A stretch of DNA of 64,000 nt from Acinetobacter pullicarnis (lineage in GTDB: Bacteria; Pseudomonadota; Gammaproteobacteria; Pseudomonadales; Moraxellaceae): NCBI RefSeq assembly GCF_006352475.1, contig NZ_VCMZ01000001.1, positions 248,001 to 312,000 on the forward strand. The letters run 5' to 3'. A program made the translations under genes and the position numbers. Each line of letters opens with the position of its first letter. The first letter of the stretch is position 1. Below the pieces are notes generated by a model. That model was not told the DNA's origin. It saw only the letters and a list, made by a program, of their open reading frames with translations, and did not search any database. This document shows positions 17,514 to 27,205 of the stretch, in pieces.

Positions 17514-17740
17514 GATAGGTGGTTGGGTGATCTTGAGGTGAGTTATGACATTAATTCAAGAAGCGTGCAGGGTTCTGCTGATCCACAAAAATTCATGACC
17601 ATTTAAAATCAAATAAACCACGAATTCCAAATCTAAAATAGCCGTTATTTTTTAATTTGGGCTATTTAGATTTGAAGTAGAAAATAATCGCTTGGTTTAA
17701 GATGAAGCGCAGTTAAATTATAAATTACTGCAAGGTTGTT

Positions 17741-18904
17741 TTAATCAAAAGTGATGAAAGGAATGCCTTTATTTTCTACAATGGCGACTAATAGCATATC
17801 AATTTCAGCTTCGCTACTGCATTTACCGAAACTAAAACGAATGGTATTTTCGGCTAGCGTTGTCGATCGGCCGAGGCTGGCGAGTACATGCGATGATCCT
17901 GCAAGGTTTGAATTGCAAGCAGAGCCACTTGATACAGCTGCCACTTGTTTAATCGACTGAATAATACGTGCGGCATTATCAGCGGAAAAACTAACATTTA
18001 AATAATTCGCCACATGTTGGGTGGCATGACCGTTTAAATGAATGCTGGTCAGTTTTTCTAAGCCGTGTAGCAATTTTTCTCGCAGCACAGACAAACGCAA
18101 TTGTTCAGCATGAAGGTATTGTTTTGCCAATGCGAAAGCTGCGCCCATACCCACGATCTGATGCGGTGCTAAGGTGCCAGATCGACAGCCCAGTTCATGT
18201 CCGCCACCATGAATTTGTGCTTTTAATTTTAGATCGGGACGTGTGCGCATATAGAGTGCACCAATTCCTTTGGGGCCATAGACTTTGTGTCCAGAGAAAC
18301 TCATCAAATCGACATGCATGGCATCGACATCAATAGCGATTTTGCCTGCGGCTTGAGCGGCATCGACATGGAAATAGATCCCATGTGCATGGGTGATTTC
18401 ACCAATGGCGGCAATATCTGTGATCGTACCAAGCTCATTATTCACCATCATCAATGACACTAAAAGAGTGTCTGAACGTATGGCATCACGGACCATTTCG
18501 GGGTGGATGATTCCGGTCTCAGGCTCAGGTTGTAAATAGGTGACTTCAAAGCCTTGTTGTTCAAGTTCATGGCAGGTATCTAAGATCGCTTTATGCTCAA
18601 TTTGGCTGGTAATAATATGCTTGCCCTTGCTTAAATCACTTTGAGCAATACCTTTGAGTGCCAAATTATTTGACTCTGTTGCGCCAGAGGTCCAGATAAT
18701 TTCTTTGGCTTGAGCATGAATAAGATTTGCAATTTGCTGTCTAGCTCGATCGACCAACTGACCCGCGTGCCAACCATAATAATGTGATTTAGAGGCAGGA
18801 TTCCCAAATATGCCATCCATACCTAAGCATTGCACCATTTGGGCAATAACATCAGGATCAACAGGCGTGGTTGCAGCATAATCAAGGTAAATGAGACGGT
18901 TCAC
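17741..18904 (-). CDS. Cysteine desulfurase, IscS/NifS-like (orphan)
   Basis: The 387-residue PLP enzyme begins at the GTG at 18904, reading VNRLIYLDYAATTPVD, which matches the family N terminus and has AGAGAG six bases before it. An upstream ATG (18934) would add ten unrelated residues. PLP-binding Lys is in SFSGHKVYGPKG, and the persulfide Cys330 is in SSGSACNSN. It removes sulfur from cysteine to give alanine and an enzyme-bound persulfide. There is no iscR, iscU or hscBA next to it, so it is not the housekeeping isc operon copy. It may serve a specialised acceptor. Confidence 0.88.
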   Translation of the reverse strand: MNRLIYLDYAATTPVDPDVIAQMVQCLGMDGIFGNPASKSHYYGWHAGQLVDRARQQIANLIHAQAKEIIWTSGATESNNLALKGIAQSDLSKGKHIITSQIEHKAILDTCHELEQQGFEVTYLQPEPETGIIHPEMVRDAIRSDTLLVSLMMVNNELGTITDIAAIGEITHAHGIYFHVDAAQAAGKIAIDVDAMHVDLMSFSGHKVYGPKGIGALYMRTRPDLKLKAQIHGGGHELGCRSGTLAPHQIVGMGAAFALAKQYLHAEQLRLSVLREKLLHGLEKLTSIHLNGHATQHVANYLNVSFSADNAARIIQSIKQVAAVSSGSACNSNLAGSSHVLASLGRSTTLAENTIRFSFGKCSSEAEIDMLLVAIVENKGIPFITFD

Positions 18905-18934
18905 GGTAAACTCTCTAAGTGCGAAGAGGAGCAT

Positions 18935-19197
18935 TGCATTGTGATCAATACAACGCTCATTGAGGTATTGTTGGTTAAGGTGCTCTTGGTATTCATTCAG
19001 TTTTTATGATGCTTTTTGGCTTGATTGTCTTTGTTCTCAAAGATGATTGTTATTCATCAGATGCGTTCATTTGCATTCAAGCGCATAACCGTACTTTAGG
19101 TGAGTTATTGTAGGATACTCGGTAAATTTTATACTACTTATTTTACATTTTTTATAAGAACCTTGTTTCATTAAAACTTTTGCTAAATCTCAGACAG
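18935..19197. other. Intergenic region with no recognised feature
   Basis: This AT-rich stretch lies upstream of the cysteine desulfurase. It presumably contains its promoter, but I see no gene or distinctive motif. The gap to the RidA gene also contains the terminator at 19198-19223; the remainder (19224-19425) is featureless. Confidence 0.4.
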
Positions 19198-19223
19198 AAA
19201 AAAAGCCCATTTATTGGGTCTTT
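19198..19223 (-). terminator. Intrinsic terminator after the RidA gene
   Basis: Read leftwards, ACCCA-loop-TGGGC is followed by seven T residues (the A run at 19198-19204). It is about 200 bases downstream of the RidA-like gene. Confidence 0.6.
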
Positions 19224-19425
19224 CAAAATCCATTCCTGTTGAATGCTTTGTTGATTGTAAAGTAGCCAATTTCTGGCCACCATTACGCTCTTTGGTTTTG
19301 TATAGATGTTTTAGATGATATTAAATATCAGGGCCATAGTTAAGGTCATCTCCTGATCGCTACAGCCCTTATATTTTCTTCAAATCAATTTATTATTCTT
19401 TGGTTCTATGTGTAAATTAACTTTT

Positions 19426-19824
19426 CTAGTTTGATCGTGGAATTCTAGCTGTAACTTTTATTTCGAAATCAAATCCTGCAAGCCAATTTACACCAATGGC
19501 GGTCCAATTTGGATAGGGAGATTGATTAAAAACCTTTGATTTTACTTTCATAATAGCTTCGAATTGATTCTCTGGATCAGTATGGAAAGTCATAACATCA
19601 ATAATATCATCAAAGCTACAGCCAGCAGCAGCTAGGGTATTTTCTAAATTATGAAATGCTAACTCAACCTGCTTTTCAAAACTAGGTTCCGGACTCCCAT
19701 CTGGTTGACTACCCACTTGCCCAGAAACAAATAATAAATCTCCAGATTTAATCGCGGCAGAATAACCATGTTCTTGATAAAGTGCATGTCTGTCTTTAGG
19801 GAAAATAGCGGTTCTCGTGTTCAT
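19426..19824 (-). CDS. RidA/YjgF-family protein
   Basis: The protein has about 132 residues, typical for the family. The signatures are GDLLFVSGQVGSQPDG (about residues 28-43), FHNLENTLAAAGCSFDDI, and a C-terminal TARIP with the expected Arg. Family knowledge: RidA members deaminate reactive enamines or imines, though this subgroup's substrate is not established. I prefer the ATG at 19824 with GTGAG just before it; a GTG four codons upstream (19836) is possible. The gene is divergent from the LysR gene at 20219, with a decayed hydrolase between them. Confidence 0.87.
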   Translation of the reverse strand: MNTRTAIFPKDRHALYQEHGYSAAIKSGDLLFVSGQVGSQPDGSPEPSFEKQVELAFHNLENTLAAAGCSFDDIIDVMTFHTDPENQFEAIMKVKSKVFNQSPYPNWTAIGVNWLAGFDFEIKVTARIPRSN

Positions 19825-19867
19825 TGGTATACTCACTTGTTAATTTTTAAGAAATTTTAGATTTTGA

Positions 19868-20130
19868 TCAAGCATCATTAAGGAAAGAACAGGCGTTATT
19901 TAATGCTTGTTCAGCCGAAGGAAGAATTTTACTGCTGGCATTCCTCCCAGATTCACCGAACTAAAACTAACTCCAGTTGGAGCGGGAAAAAGATGATCTA
20001 ATTTAGTCATTTAATTTTCGCGGATAGCTTGCCAACTTTCTTCATTGTCTCCTTGACGCTTGTGAATAATAGGTTGGGCTGCTTCAAGCCATGTGACTAA
20101 GGTCTCTTGAGCACTTGATGTAATAAGCAT
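19868..20130 (-). pseudogene. Remnant of an alpha/beta hydrolase (internal deletion plus stop)
   Basis: One frame reads MLITSSAQETLVTWLEAAQ and stops at a TAA (20011-20013). It continues in frame as MTKLDHLFPAPTGVSF then VNLGGMPAV, which resembles the N terminus of HSL-type alpha/beta hydrolases (FPxPxGV then GGVPA). A frame shift later, ILPSAEQALNNACSFLNDA ends in a TGA, like the C-terminal helix of such enzymes. The catalytic core is missing, so this looks like an internal deletion with a nonsense codon. It sits between RidA and its LysR regulator. Confidence 0.55.
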
Positions 20131-20218
20131 AAAAACTCACATTAAGTTAAATTTATTCGACAAGAAATAAGATAATGCATATATTCGGGAAAAGGATTCC
20201 CTAATAGGGGGAGAGTTA

Positions 20219-21124
20219 GTGTCCAAAGAAAATATAGATCTTTCAGCAGTTAGAATATTCGTAACAACTACGAATCAAGGAAGTTTTGTTGCGGGAGCAA
20301 AGAAACTCGGGATAACACGTTCTGCTGTTGGGAAGGCTATAGTGCGACTTGAAACATATTTAGGTGTACGTTTATTGCATCGAACAACTCGGAAAATGTC
20401 GTTAACGACAGATGGGAAAAAATTCTATGATGGCTGTATACAAATTTTAGAAAACTTAGAGGAGGTAGAGACCAGTATTCGTCAAGATAAACCGATTCCT
20501 AAAGGAGTTTTACGCCTCACGTTAACTCAAGCTTTTGGACGTATAATCGTTTTGCCTTTACTAAAAGAATTCTTAAAAACTTGGCCTGAAGTAGAGGCAG
20601 AAATAAGTTTCTCAGATAGGATGATTGATATAATCGAAGAAGGATTCGATTTAGGGATTAGAATTGGAGAGTTTCAACCAGACTCACAATTAATTTCTCG
20701 GGTAATTACTAAAGCTAATCTTTATTTATGTGCTGCTCCTTCTTATTTAGTTGAGAATGGTACTCCTCAGCTTATAGCGGACTTAAAAGATCACGAATTT
20801 CTAATTTATGGATTAAAATCATCAATTTATAATTTTAATCTATATTCCGAAGCGGGGGTATTACATACAATTAGGGCAATTGGTCGATTAAAATTTGATA
20901 GTGGAGAAGCTATAAAGGATGCTGCTGTTGAAGGTTTAGGTATAGCTTATTTGCCAGATTTTTTAGTGAAAAATGATATTCAATCGGGACGACTAGTACA
21001 GATATTACCAACCTATAAAAGTGAGATGATTCCTATATACGTGATCTATCCAAATAGAAAACACCTGCCTATAAGAGTGAGACTTTTTATCGATGTTTTA
21101 ACAAAAAATTTAAATTACAACTAA
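20219..21124 (+). CDS. LysR-family transcriptional regulator
   Basis: The 301-residue protein begins at a GTG with GGGGAGAG just upstream. The helix-turn-helix is at about residues 18-65 (GSFVAGAKKLGITRSAVGKA), and the effector domain reads LRLTLTQAFGRIIVLPLLKEF. The RTTRKMSLTTDG stretch is typical of the AaeR/DmlR-like subgroup. It is divergent from the RidA gene and the hydrolase remnant, which it probably controlled. The region is more AT-rich than its surroundings. Confidence 0.87.
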   Translation: MSKENIDLSAVRIFVTTTNQGSFVAGAKKLGITRSAVGKAIVRLETYLGVRLLHRTTRKMSLTTDGKKFYDGCIQILENLEEVETSIRQDKPIPKGVLRLTLTQAFGRIIVLPLLKEFLKTWPEVEAEISFSDRMIDIIEEGFDLGIRIGEFQPDSQLISRVITKANLYLCAAPSYLVENGTPQLIADLKDHEFLIYGLKSSIYNFNLYSEAGVLHTIRAIGRLKFDSGEAIKDAAVEGLGIAYLPDFLVKNDIQSGRLVQILPTYKSEMIPIYVIYPNRKHLPIRVRLFIDVLTKNLNYN

Positions 21125-21350
21125 TGTGAAATTTTTATAAATTTTATAATAAGAAAACAAGCAGAATGATTTCCGCATAATCTAGACGCTTAGTGTTTGA
21201 TCATCATATGTTAAGAGATTTACTGTTAAGGTAATGCTCAATGCACGTTGCTTATTTTCAAAATGAGAGCGGTAAATCGTAAGCCTATATGGCAAAATTC
21301 TACTACGCAAAGCTTTGGGGGCGTTCTAAAAGCGAAGTCTATAAATCAGA
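21125..21350. other. Intergenic region with no recognised feature
   Basis: This stretch lies between the LysR gene and the tRNA-Gly terminator. I see no gene. The 79-codon frame at 21289-21528 overlaps the tRNA antisense and is not real. Confidence 0.4.
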
Positions 21351-21387
21351 CAGAAAAAAAGCCCTAATCAAACGATTAGGGCTTTTT
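21351..21387 (-). terminator. Intrinsic terminator of tRNA-Gly
   Basis: GCCCTAATC (21361-21369) and GATTAGGGC (21374-21382) form a 9-bp stem with loop AAAC. Read leftwards it is followed by a run of seven T. The same terminator, with the loop inverted to GTTT, stands at 42931-42967. Confidence 0.9.
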
Positions 21388-21393
21388 CATATT

Positions 21394-21469
21394 TGGAGCG
21401 GGAAAAGAGACTCGAACTCTCGACCCCAACCTTGGCAAGGTTATGCTCTACCAACTGAGCTATTCCCGC
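21394..21469 (-). tRNA. tRNA-Gly (GCC anticodon)
   Basis: On the minus strand the 76-base sequence starts GCGGGAATAGCTCAGTTGG and ends with an encoded CCA. The acceptor stem GCGGGAA/TTCCCGC, D arm, anticodon loop CTTGCCAAG (GCC) and T arm GTTCGAGTC all fit tRNA-Gly. A truncated copy of its 3' half is at 42974-43019. Confidence 0.97.
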
Positions 21470-21651
21470 ATGCCGCACATAATACATCAACAAAAATTTT
21501 GGTCAAGCTGTTTACGCGGAAAAAGTGATTGAGTGTCTAAAATAGCAACAATTTAACGTGTGTAATCGCTGAAATATAAATAATGGTTCACTGCTTGTTG
21601 GAAAAGCAAACAGTGAACCATTGTTGATTGAGTGGAGCGTTTGATCGCTGC

Positions 21652-23037
21652 TTAATATTGTTTGAGCAGCGCATATTTCTTTTTACGATTGACGATAATC
21701 CCGAAGACCACGACCACGCAGGTGACGCTGAGCGACATCAATGTTTCATAGCGATAATCAGGTGAGAAGAACATATAGGTCAGCACGGCAAGAATAGTAA
21801 AAATAACCAACCAAGTGAGCCATGGAAATAACCACATTTTAAATGGCATTTCGATATTTTCTGCTTCACAGCGTTTGCGTAAGATCAGTTGTGAAATAGC
21901 AATCACCAAATACACCAACAGCGCAATCGCACCGGTGGTGGATAGCAAGAAGGTAAGGACTTGGCCTGGGAAGAAATAATTAGCTAGACAGCCAACTAAA
22001 CCGACTGCGCAGGAAAGCAGTACTGCAATACGAGGCACACCTTTGGGGGTAAGCTCAGTTACCATTGCTGGTGCATCTTTGCGCGCACCCAGTGAAAAGA
22101 GCATCCGTGAAGCGGTATATAGCGCAGCATTCATACAACTGGCAACAGCGACAAAGACCACTGTATCCATGATTAATTTGGTGCCCGGTACATTTAAGGT
22201 CATTAATACATATTGGAAAGTGCCAAATTCTCTAAAGCCAGTAGAGCGCCAGTCGACTAAAGAAACGGCTAAGAAAATCGACAACACAAAAAATAGAATA
22301 ATGCGGTAAATAACCAGATTAGTGGCCTTACGAATCTTCTCAGCAGGATTGGCAGATTCGGCTGCGGCAATCGATAAGATTTCAACACCAAAGAAAGAGA
22401 ATGCGGTAATTAAAATACCACCGAGAATGCCACCAAAACCATAGGGCATAAAGCCGCCATTTTGATATAAATTGGCAATACCGCTGACATCTGCCAAAGG
22501 CCAAAAGCCAAATACAGCGACTGAACAAATCCCAATGAACAGCAGAATCGCAACCACTTTGATCAGTGAGAACCAAAATTCAAAGGCGCCAAAATTTTTG
22601 ACATCAAATAGATTGGCAAGACTTAAGATCACAACAAAAAGTAGCGCGTAGAGCCAAGCGGGAAACATCGGGAACCAGGCATGTAAAATTTCTGCACCGG
22701 CAATGGCCTCAACCGGAATGACCAGTACCCAAAACCACCAATATAACCAACCGATACTAAAGCCCGCCCAAGGGCCAATCGCTTTGGTTGCATAGGTGGA
22801 AAATGAGCCAGTATCGGGCTGCATGACCGCCATCTCACCGAGCATGCGCATCACCAGAAAAACCACAAGACTGGTGAGGGCATAAGACAGAATAACGGCA
22901 GGGCCAGCTTTGGCAATTGCAGCGGATGAGCCAATAAATAATCCGGCACCAATCACACCACCGATACTAATCATGACGATTTGATTATTGGTCAATCCTT
23001 CACCAAGTTTTGGTGTTGTATTATTTTCATTATTCAT
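21652..23037 (-). CDS. APC-family amino acid permease (GabP-like)
   Basis: The 461-residue protein has twelve membrane segments and the APC signature IGGVIGAGLFIGSS near residue 26. GEMAVMQPDTGSFSTYA and SFFGVEILSIAAAESANP are typical of the proton-coupled amino acid transporter (AAT) subgroup that includes GabP, AroP and ProY. It follows mmsA and an omega-aminotransferase on the same strand, so beta-alanine or GABA is the likely substrate. It is the last gene of that operon. Confidence 0.9.
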   Translation of the reverse strand: MNNENNTTPKLGEGLTNNQIVMISIGGVIGAGLFIGSSAAIAKAGPAVILSYALTSLVVFLVMRMLGEMAVMQPDTGSFSTYATKAIGPWAGFSIGWLYWWFWVLVIPVEAIAGAEILHAWFPMFPAWLYALLFVVILSLANLFDVKNFGAFEFWFSLIKVVAILLFIGICSVAVFGFWPLADVSGIANLYQNGGFMPYGFGGILGGILITAFSFFGVEILSIAAAESANPAEKIRKATNLVIYRIILFFVLSIFLAVSLVDWRSTGFREFGTFQYVLMTLNVPGTKLIMDTVVFVAVASCMNAALYTASRMLFSLGARKDAPAMVTELTPKGVPRIAVLLSCAVGLVGCLANYFFPGQVLTFLLSTTGAIALLVYLVIAISQLILRKRCEAENIEMPFKMWLFPWLTWLVIFTILAVLTYMFFSPDYRYETLMSLSVTCVVVVFGIIVNRKKKYALLKQY

Positions 23038-23162
23038 TTTTTATCCTTAAAAATGATTTTAAAAAACCCAATTTGCTCGAATGATGATGACGCTAAAAAA
23101 AGCAATAATATCGAGCTTGAATTGAGCAAAAAGGAAGAATGGTTAAGCTCTTCCTTAACTTT

Positions 23163-24665
23163 TTAATTCAAGGTCGGCATTGAAAATTGCTTCCCTTCAC
23201 GAATATTTGTCGATGGCCATCTTTGGGTGATGGTCTTTCTACGGGTATAAAAGCGTGCGCCATCTGGACCATAAGCACTTAAGTCACCGAATAAAGAGCG
23301 CTTCCAGCCACCAAAGCTGTGATAAGACACCGGAACTGGTAAGGGGATATTAATGCCTACCATACCGACTTGAATATGTGTACTAAAATAACGTGCTGCT
23401 TCGCCATCTCGGGTATAAATACAAGTCCCGTTACCATATTCATGATCATTAATCAGTTGCATGGCTTGTTGCATGGTCTGTACACGAATGACCTGTAAAA
23501 CTGGACCAAAAATCTCTGCTTTATAACTGCTCATATCTGCGGTGACGGCATCAATTAAAGTTGGTCCCACATAGAAGCCATCTTCAAAACCAGTAACCTT
23601 TGCAGTACGACCATCAACGACAATTTTGGCGCCTTGTTGTTCGGCACTGTCGATATAGCCAAGTACTTTTTCTTTATGTGCTTGAGTAATGACGGGACCA
23701 AAATCATTACTTTGGTCTGAGTAAGCACCATATTTTAGACCTTTTATTTCAGTTTGAAGCTTTTCAATCACTTGATCGGCGATTTCATCACCAATTGCCA
23801 CCGCAACTGACAGCGCCATACAGCGTTCGCCTGAAGAGCCAAAAGCGGCACCAAGGAGCGAGTTCACCACATTGTCGAGGTCTGCATCGGGCATAATAAT
23901 CGCGTGATTTTTAGCGCCACCAAGTGCCTGACAACGTTTGCCTGCCGCAGTGGCTGTGGTGTAGATGTATTCTGCGATAGGGGTCGAGCCAACAAAGCTA
24001 ATCGCTTGAATTTCTGGTGCATGCAGTAGGGTATCAACCGCTTCTTTATCGCCATTGACCAAGCCGAATACACCATCGGGAAGCCCCGCTTGTTTGAGTA
24101 ATTGTGCAATAAACAACGCTGAAGACGGATCGCGCTCAGAGGGTTTTAAAATAAAGCAATTGCCACAAACGATTGCCATTGGGAACATCCACAACGGCAC
24201 CATCACAGGGAAGTTAAATGGGGTAATCCCTGCAACGACACCGAGTGGTTGGAATTCACTCCATGAGTCAATATCAGGACCCACATTTTTACTGAATTCG
24301 CCTTTGAGAAATTCAGCCGCACCACACGCATATTCGACATTTTCAATGCCGCGTTGCAGTTCCCCCATGGCATCATGAGAGATCTTGCCATGCTCTTGCC
24401 CAATCAACTCACAGATTTTATCGGCATTTTTTTCTAATAGTTCTTTAAACTTAAACATCACCCGTGCACGTTTGATCACGGGGGTATCACGCCAACTTGG
24501 AAAAGCGGCAGTGGCGACAGCAATGGCTTGTTCCACTGTGCTACGACTGGCAATCGCAACCTGTTGACTCACTTGCCCCGTTGATGGGTTATAGACCGCT
24601 TGGGTACGTGCTGCATCGTTGATGATTTTTCCATTAATAAAATGACCAATAATGTCCATATGCAT
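23163..24665 (-). CDS. mmsA: CoA-acylating methylmalonate-semialdehyde dehydrogenase
   Basis: The 500-residue enzyme has ITPFNFPVMVPLWMFP in the cofactor domain, catalytic Cys282 in GSSGERCMALSVAV, and YTRRKTITQRWP near the end, all typical of MmsA. It converts malonate or methylmalonate semialdehyde with CoA and NAD+ to acetyl-CoA or propionyl-CoA plus CO2. It follows the aminotransferase by 30 bases. Beta-alanine to malonate semialdehyde and then acetyl-CoA is the natural reading of the pair. Confidence 0.95.
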   Translation of the reverse strand: MHMDIIGHFINGKIINDAARTQAVYNPSTGQVSQQVAIASRSTVEQAIAVATAAFPSWRDTPVIKRARVMFKFKELLEKNADKICELIGQEHGKISHDAMGELQRGIENVEYACGAAEFLKGEFSKNVGPDIDSWSEFQPLGVVAGITPFNFPVMVPLWMFPMAIVCGNCFILKPSERDPSSALFIAQLLKQAGLPDGVFGLVNGDKEAVDTLLHAPEIQAISFVGSTPIAEYIYTTATAAGKRCQALGGAKNHAIIMPDADLDNVVNSLLGAAFGSSGERCMALSVAVAIGDEIADQVIEKLQTEIKGLKYGAYSDQSNDFGPVITQAHKEKVLGYIDSAEQQGAKIVVDGRTAKVTGFEDGFYVGPTLIDAVTADMSSYKAEIFGPVLQVIRVQTMQQAMQLINDHEYGNGTCIYTRDGEAARYFSTHIQVGMVGINIPLPVPVSYHSFGGWKRSLFGDLSAYGPDGARFYTRRKTITQRWPSTNIREGKQFSMPTLN

Positions 24666-24695
24666 TCCTTTGTGTTTGAGATCGTAAAATGGTGA

Positions 24696-26027
24696 TTAAG
24701 CAACTTTATGAATTTGTTCACCAACCGCATTGAACAGGCGATCCAAGTCAGCTTGCTTGCTATTAAACATTGGGCCAAATTGCAGCGTGTCCCCACCGAA
24801 GCGCACATAGAAGCCAGCTTTCCAAAGCTGCATGCCAATTTCAAATGGACGGATAGATGGATCGCCATCTCGTGCAGCCAATTGCACGGCACCAATCAGG
24901 CCACAGTTACGGATATCCACGACATGTGGGCTGCCTTTTAATTGATGTAATACCGTTTCAAAACCGGGACTCAAGGCGGCTGCTTGTTGAATAAAGCCTT
25001 GTTTTTCTATTACATCAAGCGTGGCAAGTCCTGCCGCACAGGCCACAGGATGTGCGGAGTAGGTATAACCGTGGGTAAATTCGATGGCATGTTCAGGGAG
25101 GTCCTGCTGCATGAAGGTATCGTAAATCCTGCTGCTGGTGACCACGCCACCCAAAGGAATCGCACCATTGGTAATTTGCTTGGCAAAGCATAAAAGGTCT
25201 GGGGTCACGCCAAAATACTCAGCACCCGTATGCGTACCCAGACGACCAAAGGCCGTAATCACCTCATCAAAAATCAGCAGAATATTGTGTTGATCACAGA
25301 TTTCTCGCAGGCGATTGAGATAGCTTTTAGGGGGGACTAAAGCACCCGCAGAGCCTGAAACGGGTTCAACAATTAGAGCCGCAATATTTGAGGCATCATG
25401 CAGTTCGATGACTTTTAACATTTCATTGGCCAGTGCGATCCCACCATCTTCCGCCATACCTTTGGTAAAAGCATGATCGGGTTGTAAAGTGTGTGGAATA
25501 TGGTCTGCATCCATCAGTTGACCGAACATTTTACGATTGCCGCCAATCCCACCAACACTACTACCGCCAATGTTTACGCCATGGTAACCACGGGCACGGC
25601 CGATAATTTTGGTTTTTTGCGCCTGACCTTGGATGCGCCAATAGGCTTTGGCCATTTTAATGGCGGTGTCGGTCGACTCAGAGCCCGAATCGGTGAAAAA
25701 CACATGGTTCAAGCCATCTGGCATTAACGCGACAATTTTTTCAGCCAATTGAAATGACAAGGGATGCGCAAATTGGAAAGCAGGGGAATAATCCAGTGTT
25801 GCCAATTGATGGCTCACTGCTTGGGTGATTTCTGGAATGCAATGCCCAATTCCGGTGGTCCAAAGCCCCGAAAGGGAGTCATAGATTTCACGACCATGTT
25901 GGTCGATCAGGTGTGCGCCTTTGGCTGCCACGATAATTCGTGGGTCTTGATGGAAGTTGCGGTTGGCTGAAAAAGGGAGCCAATGTGCGCGGTAATTTAA
26001 ATTTTGGATTCCATTTTTATCTAACAC
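24696..26027 (-). CDS. Omega-amino acid:pyruvate aminotransferase (beta-alanine type)
   Basis: The 443-residue class III aminotransferase has SLSGLWTTGIGH, FFTDSGSESTDTAIKMA, ARGYHGVNIGGSSVGG, LIFDEVITAFGRLG, and the PLP Lys in FAKQITNGAIPLGG. It moves the amino group of beta-alanine (or a similar omega-amino acid) to pyruvate, giving malonate semialdehyde for MmsA. It is the first gene of the leftward operon and is divergent from the LysR gene at 26129. The layout is like the beta-alanine genes of Pseudomonas. Confidence 0.9.
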   Translation of the reverse strand: MLDKNGIQNLNYRAHWLPFSANRNFHQDPRIIVAAKGAHLIDQHGREIYDSLSGLWTTGIGHCIPEITQAVSHQLATLDYSPAFQFAHPLSFQLAEKIVALMPDGLNHVFFTDSGSESTDTAIKMAKAYWRIQGQAQKTKIIGRARGYHGVNIGGSSVGGIGGNRKMFGQLMDADHIPHTLQPDHAFTKGMAEDGGIALANEMLKVIELHDASNIAALIVEPVSGSAGALVPPKSYLNRLREICDQHNILLIFDEVITAFGRLGTHTGAEYFGVTPDLLCFAKQITNGAIPLGGVVTSSRIYDTFMQQDLPEHAIEFTHGYTYSAHPVACAAGLATLDVIEKQGFIQQAAALSPGFETVLHQLKGSPHVVDIRNCGLIGAVQLAARDGDPSIRPFEIGMQLWKAGFYVRFGGDTLQFGPMFNSKQADLDRLFNAVGEQIHKVA

Positions 26028-26078
26028 GGTCTAACTCCTTATGTGCTTATTCACATTGAGTTTACGCAGAACTTTATA

Positions 26079-26093
26079 TTTGATAAATTCAAA
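26079..26093. promoter_or_regulatory. Candidate LysR operator (T-N11-A dyad)
   Basis: TTTGATAAATTCAAA is a dyad containing T-N11-A, in the 101-base gap between the divergent aminotransferase and LysR genes. The position fits a LysR site controlling both. Confidence 0.5.
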
Positions 26094-26128
26094 CTAACTC
26101 ATCTTTAGATAATAAATACAGGACGTAT

Positions 26129-27064
26129 ATGAGCACAGGGAAATTAAGCCAAGTTTATGATTTTGATATAAAATTATTGAAAATATTCAAAACTATTTGT
26201 GAGAGTGGCAGCTTTACCGCTGCTGAAAGTGTATTGGGTATTAGTCGTTCAGCTATTAGTTTACATATGAGTGATTTGGAAAGTCGTTTGGGGGTTCGTT
26301 TGTGTCAACGAGGCCGAGCAGGCTTTGCCATCACCCAAGAAGGCACAGAAATCTTAAAGCATATTGAGGTCTTGATGGCGGCACTAGAAGATTTCAGAAT
26401 CAAGGCCAATCAAGTCCATCGCAAGCTAAAAGGTGAATTCAGCATCGGCATTATTAATAATTTGGTGACCATGCCCAGTTCCTATATCACGCAGAGTTTG
26501 GGGCAGCTCAGCAGTGACAGTTCAGATGTGCAAATTAATATTAGTATGAGCACCTTGTCGGACATTGAATGCAAAATTATGGATGGTCGGCTGCATGTGG
26601 GTGCCATCCCGTTAATGACGCCATTGTCTGGATTAAATTACTTTGATCTGTATGAGGAAAGGTCTTATTTGTATTGTGGAAAAAACCATCCACTCTTTTC
26701 AACAGCAGATCAGGTTGAGCAGAAAGCACTATTCAATTGGAATACGGTGATGCCGAGTTATACCATCACGCCACAAGCGCTCAAGCTGCATCAACAGATG
26801 CGTTCCAATGCCACAGCAAGTGACCGAGAGGGGATTGCCTTCCTGATTTTAACCGGGCAGTTTTTGGGTTTTTTACCAGACCATTTTGCCAAGAAGTGGC
26901 TGCTTGAGGGCAATATGAAGCCCATCCTTGCAGAAAGCTTTAATTACAGTACCCGCATTTGCTTGGTCACTAAAAAAGGCATTAAGCCCAATATGATCTT
27001 GGCTTCTTTTTTTGAAAAAATTAAACAGAATATGGCGTTGTCTCTTCAGCACAGTGTTCTTTGA
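26129..27064 (+). CDS. LysR-family regulator of the beta-alanine operon
   Basis: The 311-residue protein has the helix-turn-helix at about residues 24-70 (GSFTAAESVLGISRSAISLHMSDLE) and a substrate-binding-like effector domain. It is divergent from the aminotransferase-mmsA-permease operon and has AGGA before its ATG. By position it probably activates that operon in response to the amino acid or its semialdehyde. Confidence 0.88.
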   Translation: MSTGKLSQVYDFDIKLLKIFKTICESGSFTAAESVLGISRSAISLHMSDLESRLGVRLCQRGRAGFAITQEGTEILKHIEVLMAALEDFRIKANQVHRKLKGEFSIGIINNLVTMPSSYITQSLGQLSSDSSDVQINISMSTLSDIECKIMDGRLHVGAIPLMTPLSGLNYFDLYEERSYLYCGKNHPLFSTADQVEQKALFNWNTVMPSYTITPQALKLHQQMRSNATASDREGIAFLILTGQFLGFLPDHFAKKWLLEGNMKPILAESFNYSTRICLVTKKGIKPNMILASFFEKIKQNMALSLQHSVL

Positions 27065-27205
27065 AACGGTATTCTTTAATCCGTGGATGGATTGCAAGCC
27101 ATCCTTTTCGGTGCTTGATCTACCAGAAAACCCCAAATTAATTTGAACTTAAGGAATCAATTCTAGATTGTTGGCTAAATAAATGCAGCGTTTAGGTTGT
27201 GATCA

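Noticed and set aside
21289..21528. 79-codon frame across the tRNA-Gly region
   Set aside because: It lies antisense to the tRNA and its terminator, so it cannot be a conserved gene.
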